DNA from: Cranoglanis bouderius
Lineage: Eukaryota > Chordata > Actinopteri > Siluriformes > Cranoglanididae
Assembly (NCBI GenBank): GCA_023630585.1
Contig: CM042546.1
Span: forward strand, 12,318,810 to 12,382,809
Reading direction: 5' to 3'
DNA: 64,000 nucleotides
Shown here: positions 1-11,523 of the stretch, piece after piece
Numbering within the stretch: position 1 is the first letter of the stretch
How the letters are laid out: each line of letters begins with the position of its first letter
Made by a program: the position numbers and the translations under genes
Notes under the pieces: generated by a model
Database searches by the model: none
Seen by the model: only the letters and a program-made list of their open reading frames with translations
Told to the model about the DNA's origin: nothing

Positions 1-1080
1 CAAATATTTTCTTGCGCTGTTCTCCGTCTCACCCAGAGAGCACATGGAAGACTGGAAGTGGTTGTATAACCGGGACCTCCATGAGTTATCATAGCACTCC
101 ATTTAAGGGCAATGGAAAAATGGACAGCTCGACAAATAAACCCTTTTAATAGGGACCAATCCTGCCATCACATTATCTCAGCACCAAAGGATGTATGTGT
201 GTATGTGTGTGTGTTAAGAGTGTGTGTCCACGTGTACACGTGTGGCCCCAGCTCTTAGCCAGACTCGAGACTTTTCCATGACCTGGTCGCTTTGGCATGT
301 GCTTTTATCTGAAGGGGATTGAGAAGTTTATCTATAAACCACTCCAGGGTCAACATTATGTCCAGAGAGGTCGAATCACAGTCTGACAGATTTAATGCCA
401 GCCTGCATCAGCGTAATGTCTCTTCTCTTTTCCTGAACTCCGAAAGTGGAATGCGCCAAAATAATGAAAAACAATCCTTCAGGCTAAAGATGGTTGACAT
501 TCAACACTAGCGTTACCATACATGGTGTAATAGCAAGGGGTATGACTGAAATCGGCTTCTCGTCTTACCTATTTTGTATTCTGCCTCAGCACGTAGCCAT
601 CATAAAAGCATAAATAATGCATCTTACATACGCAAACAGCCAACCTTGATTATGCAAAGTGGATGCGAACAATAACACGAGCACATTCTGTGCAGTTTGC
701 TTTCGCTCTCACAGACTGTTCAATGATCAACCTAATGGTTTGTTTCGCTCGCGTCTTCAATTCCCAACCCCGTCTTGCCGTCTGGATGCGCGGCTCATCC
801 CGTGTGAGCAATCGCTTCATCTCTGTCATTTCCTTTCCTTGCCACAACAGCGACTCCGCTAATGAAGTACGTGCAGAGACCCAAAGAATTTGAAACGTGC
901 ACTCGCTTATTCTTTTATTCTTACAAAGAGACTTCCAGCCTGAGGTGACAAGGTTTCAAAGAACTCAAAGACCTAACTTTCCATCGGTCGTGGGACTGGA
1001 ACTCACAGACTCCCAACGAGGCGCTGGGTTCTTATGTGGTTTAAATGAAAAGCAATCTGATTTGTACTACAGATCCTCAT
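1..1080. other. Intergenic DNA, no gene recognised
   Basis: Low-complexity bits (GT-rich near 186-214) and short open frames only. None of the frames shows a recognisable domain, and frames of 60-76 codons are expected by chance here. I see no splice-supported exon. Confidence 0.5.
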
Positions 1081-1084
1081 AAGA

Positions 1085-1205
1085 AAGTGGTTCCTCAAGA
1101 ATTTTTGGATGGTTAAAAGCTCTAGGCTTCTATAGTGGTTGCTAAAAGTTGTAGGGTTCTACACAGAATCTAAGAACAAACAGAGGAATCTTTAAAGGTA
1201 TTATA
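1085..1205. repeat. Dispersed GGTTCT/AGAACC-type repeat (family R2), fragment
   Basis: This segment mixes short phrases such as 'gtggttcctcaag' and 'gtagggttctacac'. The same phrases recur near 14.9-15.2, 15.4-15.6, 18.0-18.16 and 43.65-43.8 kb. The recurrence inside one window marks a dispersed non-coding repeat family. Its ends are not defined by eye and the name R2 is local to this annotation. Confidence 0.5.
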
Positions 1206-1315
1206 TCATATGGAACCTTGTATTATTTTTAAACAACCTGCTTTCTCTCAGGTCAATTGGATGTATTATGTGATGTATTACGTATGGAAATATTTTTGCG
1301 ACATCATTACTCGTA

Positions 1316-2760
1316 CAACCCCGATTCCAAAAAAAGTTGGGACGCTGTGTAAAATGTAAATAAAAACAGAATGCCATGATTTGCAAATCTCATAAACCCA
1401 AATGTTATTCACAATAGAACATAGAAAACGTATCAAATGTTTAAACTGAGGAAATTTTTAAGAAAATACCATTTTAAGAAAAAAATAAGGTAATTTGGAA
1501 TTTGATGGTCGCAACACATCTCAAAAAAGTTGGGACGGGGGGCAACAAAAGGCTGGAAAAGTAAGTGTTACTAAAAAGAATCAGCTGTTAATTGGCAACA
1601 GGTCAGTAACATGATTGGGTATAAAAAGAGTATCTTAGAGAGGCAGAGTCTCTCAGAAGTAAAGATGGGCATTTCTTCAGAGTCTCTACTTCTGAGAGAC
1701 TCTGCCTCGCTAAGATACTCTTTTTATACCCAATCATGTTGCTGACCTGTTGCCAATCTGTGAAAAACTGCACCTACAATTTGTGGAACGATTTCAGAAT
1801 AATGTTCCTCAACGTAAAATTGCGAAGACTATGAATATCATCTACAGTAAATATCAAAAGATTCCGAAAATCTGGAGAAATCTCTGTGCGCAACGGACAA
1901 GGGTGAAAATCAATATTGCATGCCCGTGATCTTCGGGCCCTCAGGCGGCACTGCATTAAAAACAGGAATGATTCTGTAATGGAAATCACTGCATGGGCTC
2001 AGAAACACCTCCAGAACTCGTTGTCTGTGAACACAGTTCGCCGTGCCATCCAAAAATCCTGTTTAAAGCTCTATCATGCAAAGAAGAAGCCATATGTGAA
2101 CATGATCCAGAAACGCAGCCGTCTTCTCTGGGCCAAAGCTCATTTAAAATGGATTGAGGCAAAGTGGAAAACTGTTCTGTGGTCAGATGAATCCAAATTT
2201 GAAATTCTTTTTGGAAACCATGGACGCAGCGTCCTCTAAACTAAAGAGGACTAAAGAGGAGAGGGCCCATCCGGCCTCGTATCAGCGCTCAGTTCAAAAG
2301 CCTGCATCTCTGATGGTATGGGGGTGCATTAGTGCCTATGGAATGGGCAGCTTGCACATCTGGAAAGGTGCCATCAATGCTGAAAGGTATATACAGGTTT
2401 TAAAGCACCATATGCTTCCATCCAGATTCCATCCTATCTTTACTTCTGAGAGACTCTGCCTCTCTAAGATACTCTTTTTATACCCAATCATGTTACTGAC
2501 CTGTTGCCAATTAACCTAATTAGTTGCAAAATGTTCCTCCAGCTGTTTTTTTCCCCCCAGTAACACTTACTATTCCAGCGTTTTGTTGCCCCCGTCCCAA
2601 ATTTTTTGAGACGTGTTGTGGCCATCAAATTCAAAATTACCTTATTTTTTTCTTAAAATGGTACATTTCCTCAGTTTAAACATTTGATATGTTTTCTATG
2701 TTCTATTGTGAGTAACATTTGGGTTTATGAGATTTGCAAATCACTGCATTCTGTTTTATA
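1316..2760 (+). mobile_element. Tc1-like transposon, rearranged, with long inverted ends
   Basis: The left end starts just after a TA at 1314-1315 with 'caaccccgattcc'. The right half (2441-2760) is an inverted copy of the left half (about 1345-1661), so the ends are over 300 bp long; the last ~45 bp of the right end are missing. The interior keeps a Tc1/mariner transposase remnant. A third copy of the subterminal segment (1591-1661) is present inverted at 1688-1757, so it can fold back on its neighbour. The C-terminal third of the transposase, with the last catalytic acidic residue, has been replaced by the inverted arm. The element is dead. Confidence 0.85.
1916..2430 (+). pseudogene. Tc1-like transposase remnant, frameshifted
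   Basis: One frame (1916-2239) reads through DNA-binding-type sequence to 'VLWSDESKFEI', the usual context of the first catalytic Asp of Tc1/mariner transposases. A second frame (2154 onward) carries 'PASLMVWGCISAYGMGSL', the conserved block that follows. A tandem copy of the 10-mer 'actaaagagg' at about 2238-2257 lies at the frame change, beside an in-frame TAA. The second Asp and the Glu are absent, because the coding part stops where the inverted repeat arm begins (2441). It cannot encode an active enzyme. Confidence 0.85.
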
Positions 2761-2769
2761 GCATTAAAC

Positions 2770-3294
2770 CTAACAGTATAACTATTTTGCATCTTTTTAC
2801 CATGGTATACTGATATACTGGGGTATCGTCCCACCAGTAAGGACGAATTAAGAAATAATGCTTCTCACTGTGACTATGAAAGTCATACGAAAGTGACCTA
2901 GTACTGATTTTGTGTCCTGCAAACATTTCTTTGCGAATTGAAGTTTGTATTTGTGTGATCAATTTATGGCCATGTTTTAACCTCCTTGCAGAGGCAACCA
3001 GGATTTTGGTTAAAATATACTGATACTTAGAAAAAAAAAAAGAAAAAAAAATTAGATAGAATTTTTAAATAGATTTTTAAATAGAATGTCTGAGTGTGAG
3101 TGTGTGTGTGTGTGTGTGTGTACTGTAAATGTACTGTAGTGTAAGGTACATGGACATTAAGAGTGTGTGCACATGCTTGTGAGGATGAGGATATGGACAA
3201 TGTTTTTTGTGGATGTGTGTTTTAAACCCACACAGAACATGGACTTATGAGGATGTGGACGGTCTTTGTGTGGTTTCAGAGACACATGGACAAG

Positions 3295-3331
<37 letters not shown>

Positions 3332-3747
3332 CAGGGAGGGAGGAAACGGCGTATTAAGAAAACGCCACAGAGAATGTTTTCTTTTCAACTTCGGACATTC
3401 TGTCTTGGGTTTATTTTAAAAGCAGGCTATTGATAGCACTTTAACAAGCCTTCGTCGGAAAGAATTTGGTGTTTTGAACATTCTCGTGACCTCTGACCTC
3501 TCCCTTTTTTTTGGAGACGAGAGAAGAGAAGAGAAGAGAAGTGTGCCTGTGAAGTGCCATAATCCAGATTTATCTTTGCTCTTAATCTGCATTCCAATCT
3601 GAAGCATTCCATTTCTCTTCGGGTCCTCGGGCTAGTTTACGTCTGTGATGTTCGACCCGTTTAATTTGGATTTAATATCGATTCACAGGGTGAAGATATT
3701 CAGACCCATAAAAGACCCAGGAGGTTTAAAAGATCCATAAACCTCCC

Positions 3748-3801
<54 letters not shown>

Positions 3802-3950
3802 TTGTGTTTCTTAAGGACTTAGTTTTTCCAGAACATTCTCCAAGCATAAATAATCAGCAGACTACAGCAACTCCCTATTTATATCAGTGTCGGTGAAGGA
3901 AGTGTGGAGATTAAAGCATTAGCATATTAAAACACTCACGCGAGCTGCTC
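2770..3950. other. Intergenic, microsatellites and a diverged copy of the 6.5-kb repeat
   Basis: GT tracts lie at about 3099-3120 and 3297-3327, GA repeats near 3519-3540, and CTTT/CT tracts at 3748-3801. The stretch 3225-3300 resembles, on the opposite strand, the unit duplicated at 6.5-6.9 kb (shared phrases include 'tggtttcagagac' and 'gatgtggac'). No coding exon was recognised. Confidence 0.5.
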
Positions 3951-3984
3951 TAAAAGAAAGACATGCTGATTAAATATGGAAGGG

Positions 3985-4400
3985 GTAAAAAAAAAAAAAA
4001 ATGGGGCATTCGGAAAATAATCGGCGATGGGATTGTGCGATGAGGCCTGATGTGAAATGTTACCACCGTGAAGTTGATTATTTTCCAATGACTGCACATG
4101 CTGAAGTGTTTTATTCCTCTTATACCACAGCAATTTACCAGTGCTAACAAATGTACTTATTAAAGAACATGTCATACTTTTTAATCCCTTTAGAGTTACA
4201 TTTAACGCTGTGGAACGTCCATGAAACAACTTCGTTCATGTTATCACTTACATTATAGCAGCCATAAACAGAGAAACCATAAAGCGTAAAGCCCTCTGTC
4301 CTGTGTGCGAAAAGTTACGGCTTTACTTCTGACCATTACAAGGCACTGAGACTGGAGACTCCTTCCATAAATGTTAAATAAACTTCACAGAATCTCGTCA
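3985..4400 (+). repeat. Dispersed repeat family R1, copy 1
   Basis: This segment aligns by eye to stretches at 18.2-18.5, 36.6-37.3, 44.3-44.9 and 47.3-47.7 kb. Shared phrases in the same order are 'gttgattattttcc', 'tgttttattcctcttatacc', 'gttgtggaatgtccatgaaa', 'atcacttacattatagcagc' and 'ctggagactccttccataa'. All long copies lie in plus orientation. It is non-coding and probably a non-autonomous DNA transposon of about 0.5-0.7 kb; the family name is local. Confidence 0.65.
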
Positions 4401-5730
4401 CAGAAAACGTCACCATACCAAGCGATATCAGAGGCTATGTCTCGATCAGCTCCCTAGCTCCCTACAGTAGGTCGTGAGTCAGTATACTGTGTACACGAGT
4501 TCGGGCACTTGTAAGGACCCTGGCTCACTGCACATTGGGACACTGATAACTCAGTTTCTGGTGACATGACTACGTGCTCGCGTTGTAAAATGTCACAAGA
4601 AATGAAAACTTAAATATTTAATCTTATAATATTATATTTAATTTCTTTACTTAATCACACGCATCGTACTTCAAGCAGGATCGTAGGCTAGCTAGGGGAA
4701 TAAAAAAAATAAAAAATCATTAAACACTTAAAAGTGGTTAGACTCAAACAAACCGTATATAGAACATTTTTCAAAATGACCACAGATTTGGGCCGAGACG
4801 CGTCATGTGACGTCATCACAACGTGCATTCAGCCAAAGCCCTCTTCGATTCACGTGCGTCGAACATGAGTACGGCTAAACGGTCTCATTTACCAACAAAC
4901 ATCACTGAGAAAGACCGTGCAGAATAATTTCTCGCAATTGCATTTTTGGCAATTTCAAATTTGCCAATTTACCGCAAAAAAAAAAAAAACTTCGCAAGTT
5001 ACATCGTAAATTTTGAAAAAGCTGCAGCAAAATGAAGCATTTTTGGCTGCAACGATCACAAAAAAACTCTGCGAAATCCTGTACGACTGCCTGTTTTAAC
5101 CAAAATCACTATAATTCCACTGAAATGTCAAAACAAATTTATAACAAGGCATCTCGCGTTTATGATGCACCTCCAACGAATAATATAAAGACACCGCCTC
5201 ATAATCAGAACGGTAAATGAAGCGTATTACAATGACTTTCACCAGACAACTCTATCGCTTAACAGAAACCTATTTCTAACGTTGAATTAGAAGTAGGTCC
5301 CGCTGGTAAAGGCTGCTGAGGAAAATTTTAAAAACCCTAAATACCACACGAGCATCACATTTCAGTGCAGTTAAAAAAGTGGTAAATGTGGCTGCTTAGA
5401 GTTGGGTCACTTGTCACTGCCATAACTGGGTCTTATGTGCCTAATCTAACAGCAGTGCTGTGGTCAGAAACTGACACCGATGATGGTTTAGACGACCAGT
5501 AACACACGCTGTGTATGGAAGAAGATGAGCTTTAGTCTGTAACTGAACACCTACAAGGTGCGTTAATAGGGTAAGACATGTGTAATAAAAAGTGTACAAG
5601 CAAAAATAGTGCCCTAATCTACTGCTTATATACATGACGAAGTCTTTCCAGTAATAAATTGACTCTTGTCATGTACTGTATAGAAAACTGTAGGACTGAA
5701 TGACATGTTAACAAGCTCGTGGTAATTTTA
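4400..5730. other. Intergenic DNA, no gene recognised
   Basis: A repeat-like segment at 4436-4560 ('agctccctagctccctac', 'cacattgggacactg') resembles material near 24.19-24.31 kb and is probably a MITE remnant. I see nothing else: short chance open frames only, and an A-run at about 4976-4990. Confidence 0.4.
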
Positions 5731-5733
<3 letters not shown>

Positions 5734-5773
<40 letters not shown>

Positions 5774-5994
5774 GATGATGTCAGGATCAGTGACAAGCCT
5801 TCCTGATGCAGTAAACCCAATCAATCCAAGGACATTTACAGCATATCATTAAGGGCTGAAATAGATTTTATACACTAAGGATGGAGGGAGGAACAACAGA
5901 GACGGACAGATGGAGACAGGGAGAATGACAGACTGAGAGAGAAGTATTACAACTGAGGAGAGGCAGTTAGAGACATAGAAATATAGAACATCAG

Positions 5995-6056
<62 letters not shown>

Positions 6057-6060
6057 GAAC
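5734..6060. repeat. (GA)n and (GATA)n microsatellites
   Basis: A (GA)n tract of about 36 bp at 5734-5769 is followed by a (GATA)n tract of about 58 bp at 5998-6055. Long open frames on the minus strand here are products of the repeats. Confidence 0.95.
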
Positions 6061-6139
6061 TAGACAGAGAGAGAGACAAAGTGAGGAGACAGGGGGGAAA
6101 AGCGAAACAAAGAAAAAGAGAGACAGATTGTATATGTAC

Positions 6140-6142
<3 letters not shown>

Positions 6143-6206
<64 letters not shown>

Positions 6207-6446
6207 CCAGCACCTATATAAAGCAGTACTTGTGGCGAGCGGGTGCTGCTCTGTGTGAGAGGACAGCTCAGGGTGTAAGTGTGTGAACACAGATGACAGG
6301 TTGGAAAGTGCGAGCAAGAGGGTGTGTGTGTGTGTGTGTGTGTTGAGAGACAAGGATCAGTGGCAGATTGTTTCCAGTGGAAAGAATTCTGGGAATGAGA
6401 GAGAAGAGCTATCAGTGACTGAGCACTATGACCCTGAGAATAATTT

Positions 6447-6507
<61 letters not shown>

Positions 6508-6550
6508 CATGTGGCTCTGAAACCACACAGAGACTGTCCACATCCTCGTT

Positions 6551-6590
<40 letters not shown>

Positions 6591-6676
6591 CAGTGTCTAC
6601 ATTCTCCACCATGCAAGCACATGTACACACTCTCCATGTCACACTGAGACTTACATCTACTCACTCGCTCAATCAC

Positions 6677-6760
<84 letters not shown>

Positions 6761-6808
6761 CATGTGGCTCTGAAACCACACAGAGACTGTCCACATCCTC
6801 CTTTCTCC

Positions 6809-6843
<35 letters not shown>

Positions 6844-6916
6844 CAGTGTCTACATTCTCCACCATGCAAGCACATGCACACACTCTCCATGTCACACTGA
6901 GACTTACATCTACTCA

Positions 6917-6948
<32 letters not shown>

Positions 6949-6950
6949 GT
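6143..6950. repeat. CA/GT microsatellite block with a ~255-bp tandem duplication
   Basis: A (GT)n tract of about 31 repeats at 6143-6204 is followed by shorter GT/CA tracts at 6321-6343, 6451-6505 and 6713-6757. The segment 6505-6665 ('ctccatgtggctctgaaacc' through 'cacactgagacttacatct') is repeated almost unchanged at 6758-6915, giving a ~255-bp unit that carries its own CT and CA tracts. The open frames of up to 275 codons are translated dinucleotides, not genes. Confidence 0.9.
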
Positions 6951-7614
6951 GCACTTATGTACACAATTAAGACTGAGTTTTTACTTTGCAAGGATCCATT
7001 ACTGACCGATTTCTGATCTTAACCATAAAACTATTTTTAATTTGTGGATGAATTCAGTAGACAACGAAACACCATTTCTGGGGGATTAGGGTTTCGTAGA
7101 GAGTCACAGATTCCTTTTTCATCCATTTCACCTTGTCTTTATGAAAGAAAAAAAAAACAAAAAACTGCTGAATGCACACAACACAGCACTATTTCCTTCA
7201 CTCTGACACACATAGTCTTGACAGTCTTGAAAGTGTTAACATCACGATGAGGCGATTTTGGACTGCCTGGTTGAACTGTAACACTGTCCACTGCATAAAT
7301 AACTCAGCTCGGTTGTGCGTGTGCGCTTTGTGCGAGTGTGTAACCGGGAGGTGTCTCTATCGGAGTGGAATGTCCACTCAACTTTTCCAGGAAGTAACCT
7401 GAAGACCTCGGCATGGAACTGAGTCACTCTTCAATTGATCCGTCTCGCTAACCTGTTACTTAACCAGACTCACACACAGACATCATTGGCAAAATGACTC
7501 TCACCGCTCGTGTCTGGCCAGTTTGCAGTCATGCTAGCTTTAAGCAATTTGTTCTTGTAACAAAGAAGTTTTGGAAAATGCTACTTTGTGAAATTCCTGT
7601 TACCACTCTGAAGT

Positions 7615-8612
7615 TGATTACAATTTTACCTCACACATTCACACAAAAGGCTCACATTTACTGTTTTGCTTCACATAAAAAGCTCACATTTACTAGTTTT
7701 ACCTCACATAATTCATACAAAAAGCTCACATTTACTCATTTTACCTCACACATTCATAGAAAAGGCTTACATTTACTAGTTATACCTCACATTCACAGAA
7801 AATGCTTGTATTTACAAGTTTTACCTCACAAATCCACTAAAAAAAAAGCTCAAATTTGACCAGTTTTAGCTCACACAATCACACAAAAAGCTCATATTTA
7901 CAATTTTCCCTCACACATTCACACAAAAGGCTCACATCTACTAGTTCGACCTCACACATTTACATAGAAGACTCACATTTACTAGTTTTACCTCACATAT
8001 TCACACGAGAGGCTCACATGTACTGTTTTACTTCAAATAAAAAGCTCACATTTACTAGTTTTATCTCAGACATTTACATAAAAGACTTGCATTTACTAGT
8101 TTTACCTCATACATTTACATAAAAGACTTGCGTTTACTAGTTTTACCTCAGACATTTACATAAAAGACTTGTGTTTACTAGTTTTACCTCAGACATTTAC
8201 ATAAAAGACTTGCATTTACTAGTTTTACCTCAGACATTTACATAAAAGACTTGCGTTTACTAGTTTTACCTCAGACATTCACACAAAAAGCTCACATTTA
8301 CTAGTTTTACCTCAGACATTTATATAAAAAACTCACATTTACTAGTTTTACCTCACATATTCACACGAGAGGCTCACATGTACTGTTTTACTTCACATAA
8401 AAAGCTCACATTTACTAGTTTTACTTCAGACATTCACGTAAAAGGCTTCTATTTATTAGTTTTTTACCTCACATATCCATGCAAAAGACTCACATTTACT
8501 AGTTTTACCCAAGACATTTACATAAAAGACTTGCATTTACTGGTTTCACCTCAGACATTCACGTAAAAGGCTCACATTTACTATTTATACCTCACACATT
8601 CACACATAACAG
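7615..8612. repeat. 41-bp minisatellite array, about 24 copies
   Basis: The unit reads approximately 'ctcacatttactagttttac' followed by 'ctcacacattcacacaaaag'. In the regular central part, successive 'cagacattta' anchors fall at 8149, 8190, 8231 and 8272, exactly 41 bp apart. Flanking copies are more diverged. It has no coding meaning; the open frames read the repeat. Confidence 0.92.
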
Positions 8613-8619
8613 GGTTTTA

Positions 8620-9600
8620 GAATGCTATTAATATAAGTCTGTGATTTGAACTACAGCTGACACTACTGTCTGAGTTACTGTTATAGGAAATGAATCAACC
8701 TCCTGACCAATCAGAATTGAGAAGGCAACAGCGCTGTTGTACAACAACTAAGCTAATCTGTCTGAAATGTAATCAATTTCTTGCTCCATAGCATCTCTAT
8801 TCACACCTGAGTCAGGTGATCAGTGATGATTGTCTAGCGTGTCTGCTCGGATGCTGAAACAGAATAAAGGCTTTGGGCCCTCAAAGACTGGGTTTAAAAA
8901 AAAAAAAAAAGCTGGTTTCTGCAGTTCTTTACCCTTACAAATGATTCTTTTTTGGTTCACTGAGCCTGCTAATTTCAGGCTGAATGCACCTGGTACAACA
9001 CGTGCATGTTACAGTATCACAGAAAAAGCAGCTTGAGAAATGCTGATAAATCTGTAGGAATCATATATAAGATACCACTGGAGGCTAGTATCAGTTGCAT
9101 AGCAAGACACATGGGTGCAAAAATAGAAACAGATATAGGGCTGGAACAGCATGGAACAATTCTCGTGCAAGGCTAGAAAAACATCACAAACCCGTGCATT
9201 TGCCACGTTAAAGCAAAAACTGGTTTTATTAACTACTTTAACTACTGCATTTCATCTGGAGCTGACAGCTGACCTCTGGGTCAAGGGCTTTATAAGAAAC
9301 AGACATGCGAATGCGAAAACCCTCAGCTTGCATAGAGGAAGTGTGCAAGGCTCGAGGTAAGTTTGGGAAGGCAGGAAGGCACGATGCGGTTTGTGCAACT
9401 AAATACAGTATGCATTCAAATACCGTGCACAGAACACACACACAATGTTTTGCAGGAAGTCAAGCCGCATAGCTTTAAAGCTGCTGCAGAAGGAAGTGAA
9501 ACTGAAAGTTTTAAAGATATATTTGTTTTACATGCTGAACAGAACAAAAAGAAGTAAACAAGGGGCATAAAAATCTCCCCATTCTCTTTAAAGATGATCT
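8620..9600. other. Intergenic spacer between the minisatellite arrays
   Basis: A fragment of repeat R1 lies at 8676-8740 ('cctcctgaccaatcagaatt', containing an inverted CCAAT box). A short A-run is at 8897-8911. I recognise no exon. Confidence 0.4.
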
Positions 9601-9604
9601 TAGA

Positions 9605-9950
9605 GTAACCATTCTACCTCACACATTCACACAAACAAGTCAGATTGACTAGTTTTACCTTATATGGTCACACAAAATATTTACTTTTGCTAGTCTTACC
9701 TCACACAAAATGATCACAGATTCACAATAAAATCGAACATTTCCTAGTTTTACCTCACGCATGCACACAAAATGCTCACATGTACTAGTTTTGCCTCACT
9801 CATTCATACAAAATGCTCATATTTACTAGTTTTGCCTCACTCATTCATACAAAATGCTCATATTTACTAGTTTTACCTCACAAATTCACAAAAGAACCTA
9901 ACATTTAGTGGTTTTACCTCACACATTCAAACAAAATACAACAGAATCCT
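9605..9950. repeat. Second array of the 41-bp minisatellite, about 8 copies
   Basis: Same unit and orientation as the array at 7.6-8.6 kb, for example two successive units starting 'ctcactcattcatacaaaat'. The two arrays are separated by about 1 kb of unrelated DNA, so they come from a split array or from transposition or duplication of part of it. Confidence 0.88.
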
Positions 9951-9967
9951 AGAGTATGTTCCAAATG

Positions 9968-9973
9968 TTTATT
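9968..9973 (-). promoter_or_regulatory. Possible poly(A) signal of the lbh-like gene
   Basis: TTTATT on the plus strand gives AATAAA on the minus strand, about 1.3 kb downstream of the lbh stop codon. I saw no earlier perfect AATAAA on that strand between the stop and this site. A run of 22 G on the plus strand (9990-10011) lies just upstream in the transcript sense. Assignment is by position only. Confidence 0.4.
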
Positions 9974-11298
9974 TACAATAAAAGTTGAAGGGGGGGGGGG
10001 GGGGGGGGGGGTTTCAAAACCAAGACAAAATGGCAGCTATTCTCCCTGAGCTGTACACAAAATACAGAGCAAATCTACAGGCAGTTCACACAGAGGACCC
10101 TCACACTTACTTAACACACTTGACCCTCAGAACACCCGCATACACACACACCTAGACTGAGACCAAAGCCTTTATACATAGCCAGGAAGTAGACAAGAAA
10201 CGGAGCAAAAATGAAAATAAAGGCTAGACATTGTGTCAATACACAAAAGGTGCTCTCAGTGCCAAGGTGACCTTCTGTAACCTTCCACTGAGGGAAGAGG
10301 ATTATTTCAAATCACACTTTGGATCCAAATATGAATTTTTACTCTAAATGTATGATGTCTAAACAGAAGGAAAAAGAATAATGTGATTAGCATTAAATCA
10401 TTGCATTTGATTTGGATTCTTGTTAACTGCCGCTGAGCGGCGATCGTTAGCTAGCTGAAAAGAAACTGATCTATGTACAGACATACTACTACATGCAGAT
10501 ATTCACAGTGAAAATGACTACTTCTGCGTACAAAACGTATTTACATACAGTATTAAATGGGGAAAAAACAAACAAGGACAATAAAAACAGTGACTAGGCT
10601 AAACCAGAATTAACGATAACATCCTACACAGTTTATAGCTTCAGTGCTAAATAAGCCACAAGCCATATGGCTCCATTTTGCTGCTCGAACGTGAAATTAT
10701 TATCGCTGCATTTTGGAGAATAATTCTTCAAGCGGTGAAAAATGAACAGTCCGAACGCCAGTGCTGTTTAACCCTGTACAGTCACCCAACATTATTAACC
10801 TCCAAAATCAATACATTTATGATTATTATCCAAAAAAAAAAAAAAACTCCAAACAAACACTGGCTCTGTATGATCATCTAAAAGTCTGTAAGTTCATGAG
10901 GGATCTCGCCCTTGTCGGAAAAACAAGTTCAGGAACTGAAGTCTTCCTCAGTCACTGATGAACATATGCATAATAATATATATGGATATTTATGTGTGAG
11001 AGAAAGTGTGTGTGCGAGAACAACGGGGAGTGTGAGAGCGAGTGAGAGACGAGAATGCGAGAATGTGATGGGTGACGATGCTGGCTTGTGTTGTGGCTTA
11101 AAAGGAACTCGATGTGAGATTATTTGACTAAGTGAACGTGAGAGTGCATGATGTGAGGGTATTGATAATCAGTGGGCCATAGTCGTAAAGCTTTAATTTA
11201 GCACCGGGTGCGAGATCAGTATCAGCATCTCGTCACTTTCATCCTCTTCATCCCCTTCTCAGTGAAGGACTCTTACATGATGCGTGTGTGCGTATGTA
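9974..11298 (-). other. Probable 3' UTR of the lbh-like gene
   Basis: No other gene is visible between the lbh stop and the nearest AATAAA on the minus strand. Long 3' UTRs are usual for LBH genes. The plus-strand open frames here have no recognisable domain. Confidence 0.4.
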
Positions 11299-11523
11299 TC
11301 AGTCCTTGCTTTGCGTTTGCTGTCCTTGTTGTACGTTTCCGTCAATCTCTTCCTCCTCCTCCTCCTCCTCTTCATCTCCCTCTCCCTGGCTGATCAGGAA
11401 CTCCTCGGGAGGCCAGCGCAGCTCTCCGCTCTCCACCTCGCCCTCGGTCGCCTCCACTACGATGGACGGCAGGCGGTCTTTCAGCTTGCAGCAGCGCTCA
11501 AAGTCCGACGGGTCCGGAAAGAT
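11299..11523 (-). CDS. lbh: lbh-like gene, coding exon 3 (terminal)
   Basis: After the acceptor 'ctcgcag' it opens in phase 0 with 'IFPDPSDFERCCKLKDRL', then 'PSIVVEATEGEVESGELRWP' and 'PPEEFL'. This is the signature core of LBH (limb bud and heart), a small acidic, largely disordered nuclear transcription cofactor acting in heart and limb development and in Wnt-responsive progenitor cells. The tail is very acidic, with a run of nine Glu, and ends 'QQTQSKD' before TGA at 11301-11299. The Glu run corresponds to a CCT trinucleotide tract on the plus strand. The whole protein would be about 118 residues, slightly longer than mammalian LBH (about 105). Teleosts also have an lbh-like paralogue, so the orthologue name is not certain. 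Confidence 0.93.
   Translation of the reverse strand: MFPDPSDFERCCKLKDRLPSIVVEATEGEVESGELRWPPEEFLISQGEGDEEEEEEEEEIDGNVQQGQQTQSKD

Noticed and set aside
5849..6970. Open frames of 88-275 codons, both strands
   Set aside because: They translate CA/GT, GATA and CT repeats (poly His-Thr, Cys-Val, Ser-Ile-Tyr-Leu) and have no domain.
7615..8612. CRISPR-like array of 41-bp repeats
   Set aside because: Units are contiguous with no unique spacers and the context is a vertebrate genome, so it is a minisatellite.
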